64,000 nucleotides of DNA, from the NCBI GenBank assembly GCA_010645155.1, contig CM021314.1, positions 9,015,243 through 9,079,242 of the forward strand, in the 5' to 3' direction. The translations under genes and the position numbers were made by a program. The notes beneath the pieces are model-generated. The model did no database searches. It was not told where the DNA came from and saw only the letters and a list, made by a program, of their open reading frames with translations. This DNA comes from Tigriopus japonicus. Lineage: Eukaryota; Arthropoda; Copepoda; Harpacticoida; Harpacticidae. This document shows, piece by piece, positions 62,355-64,000 of the stretch. Each line of letters starts with the position of its first letter. The first letter of the stretch is position 1.

Positions 62355-63643
62355 ACCGCAGTGGACATGGGGATCACGTATTCGAAGATGAAAGTGTTTC
62401 TCGAGCGTTGGAAAAAGTGCGAACGGAAGTGGCCTCTGTCCATGGTGGAAAAGCTGCTTCAGACCATCCAGAGCCAAGTAAGTGATGCCATACTTGACCA
62501 CCTCTCATGCGTGCGTGTGTGTATGTGTGTACTTTTGTCCATCCCGGAAACTCGATAGCCAAATGTTCCAATGTTCCAACTTTCTCTTTCAGACCCCGAT
62601 CAGGGACATGTTGCAACGAAGCAAGGAACCTGACAACTTTCGATACTCGGAGTTCTTTCCCGCAGACTTGAAATATCATCATTGCCCAGAAGATGGATAC
62701 GTGTGGATTGGATCCGTGAACGATCCGCTCTTGCCAGATCCGGCTTATGATCGAAAGTTTGCCGCCTTTTGGATGACCAAACTTTCGCAGTTGCCATGCA
62801 GAGGGAACCCCCAGCAACTAAAATTGGGTAGGTCGAGAAGGAGCCAAGAATATGGGAGGAACTACACTATAAGTTTTTTTTTTTGAAGGGTCCTGAAGGT
62901 TCTAGATTTGAATGTACTTAGATAAACGGGGAGTTAGTTCTTAGGGTAAGAAGCGCGTTTGGCACATTTCACGCTCTGTCAATCATTGGAAGCGGCCACG
63001 TGTTCAAAGTATGCGTGAAAAGTACAGGCATGTGGTAAACAAAACATTGTAAGTGACGTTTTGGTGTGGTTGGGACATGGTTTAATGGAACCTGATACTT
63101 GAGAGAGAGCTGAAATGGTTTAAAGTTTGCTTGCTTTGAACCACTTCAGGTAAAGTTTTGTTGTACATCTGTCTTCTTGAGTCGCGGTATTCCATTGGTA
63201 CCACTTTGATCATTCAATCTTACTGTCAAACGAAAGCTGGCGAGTCCTGCGTAGAATTTGCTGAAAGAGATTCCTGCCAAAAAGTTTACCATGACTTTAC
63301 ACCATTTGAAGCATTTTCACGAGCTTGTGTGAAGCTGTTAAATGTAGGGAACCGTTGTGGGTGGATCAAGGCTTATGGTGGAACAGCTCACAAGCTGCTT
63401 TTATTTCCAACAGATTCACAGGAAACTCGATCAATCCTTCGAAAATTGGACAAAATCGTGGCCTTTCCCGAGGAAACTGCACTTCTCTTGAAGGCCTACG
63501 AGGGCAAGCTCTTCAAGGCGATTGGCATGCGAACCCTTCTAAGTTCTGTCGTGCACAGCATGTCCAAAAAGACCAATTCCTCGCTCCGTGCCCAACGCGA
63601 GGATTATGACCTCTTCCAGAAGCTCGTGTCCCACTTTTATTTG
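62355..63643 (+). CDS. Three exons of an unassigned protein
   Basis: Exons 62355-62477, 62593-62827 and 63150-63643 are bounded by strong sites: TTTCAG|ACC, CAA|GTAAGT, CTTTCAG|ACC, G|GTAGGT, CTTCAG|GT and TTG|GTAAGT. They splice in one frame (phases 0, 0, 1, 0) to 284 residues. Unlike the Ser-rich exons upstream this is globular sequence with dispersed Trp, Cys and aromatic residues: FLERWKKCERKWPLS, FRYSEFFPADLKYHHCPEDG, YVWIGSVNDPLLPDPAYD, LLYICLLESRYSIGTT and NRCGWIKAYGGTAHKLLLFP. I recognise no family. The first exon starts in phase 0, matching the open end of the Ser-rich gene at 54381. The final donor means at least one exon lies beyond 63643, probably past the window end. Confidence 0.72.
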
Positions 63644-64000
63644 GTAAGTGATCCATTTTCCAAATCAGAAAAATTACAACAACGTAACGTGTGCGAGGTA
63701 CATACAGATGAAATCCATTTTCAAACCTCAAAGTAAGCTCAATTTTAGATTCCCACAAACACGGCAACACTTCAGAAATCGCTCTGCAGATTCCTTATTC
63801 CCACACAGCTTTGACAGTTTTCTTGGGAAGCCCCTAGACAAATAGAGTTTTCTTGACTGGTACGACCACTTGTGTGAGAAGCATTCACTCACACCATCTG
63901 TTCCATTACTTGTAGTAGTAATAATAATACCACCACGAACTCTTTGGACGATGGTGAGGAATCCAGACCCCAGTCAAATTACCAATTTTCTGGACGGACT

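Overview
This is a nuclear window from an animal. Genes are split by short GT-AG introns, sit on both strands and are not in operons. Gene order and products (DDRGK1, a p24 cargo receptor, NT5DC1, cytosolic thiolase, NDUFA5, MAK16, C2H2 zinc-finger proteins) are ordinary metazoan. Arthropod origin is suggested by TATA boxes with TCAGT initiator-like motifs in front of two small secreted proteins that look like crustacean structural/cuticle proteins. My best guess is a copepod, perhaps a Tigriopus-like harpacticoid. That is an inference, not something the sequence proves.

Layout. 0-5.2 kb: the 3' part of a Lys/Ser-rich AT-hook-like protein (+), DDRGK1 (-), then a TMED9-type p24 gene (+) head-to-head with DDRGK1. 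5.2-9.5 kb: AT-rich intergenic DNA. 9.5-12.2 kb: two tandem three-exon paralogues for small secreted proteins. 12.8-14.6 kb: intronless NT5DC1 (-). 16.0-18.3 kb: eight-exon acetyl-CoA acetyltransferase (-), with one GC-AG intron and one 63-nt in-frame intron. 20.1-24.5 kb: a four-finger ZNF385/ZNF346-like protein (-), divergent from NDUFA5 (+), which converges on intronless MAK16 (-). 24.5-45 kb: a long gene-poor stretch with short non-autonomous DNA transposons and palindromes, plus one possible exon resembling a Raf-type Ras-binding domain. 45.2-46.0 kb: an intronless five-finger C2H2 protein (-). 48-54.4 kb: two large exons of a basic Ser-rich disordered protein (+). 62.3-63.6 kb: three phase-compatible exons (+) of a protein I cannot assign. 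They may be the 3' part of the 48-54 kb gene.

Mobile and structural DNA. A 362-bp element has 20-bp terminal inverted repeats and an 8-bp target duplication (hAT-type MITE). An 80-bp element is bounded by TTAA with matching ends (piggyBac-type MITE). There are several large palindromes. Both runs of N are flanked by nearly identical sequence on each side, so they look like unmerged overlapping contig ends rather than real missing DNA.

The genes do not form a pathway. They are mostly housekeeping: ER ufmylation, ER-Golgi cargo sorting, acetyl-CoA metabolism, respiratory complex I and 60S ribosome assembly. I saw no rRNA, tRNA, CRISPR array or viral gene. No clearly new multi-gene system is present. 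The best candidates for novelty are the unassigned gene at 48-64 kb and the crustacean-type secreted pair at 9.5-12.2 kb.
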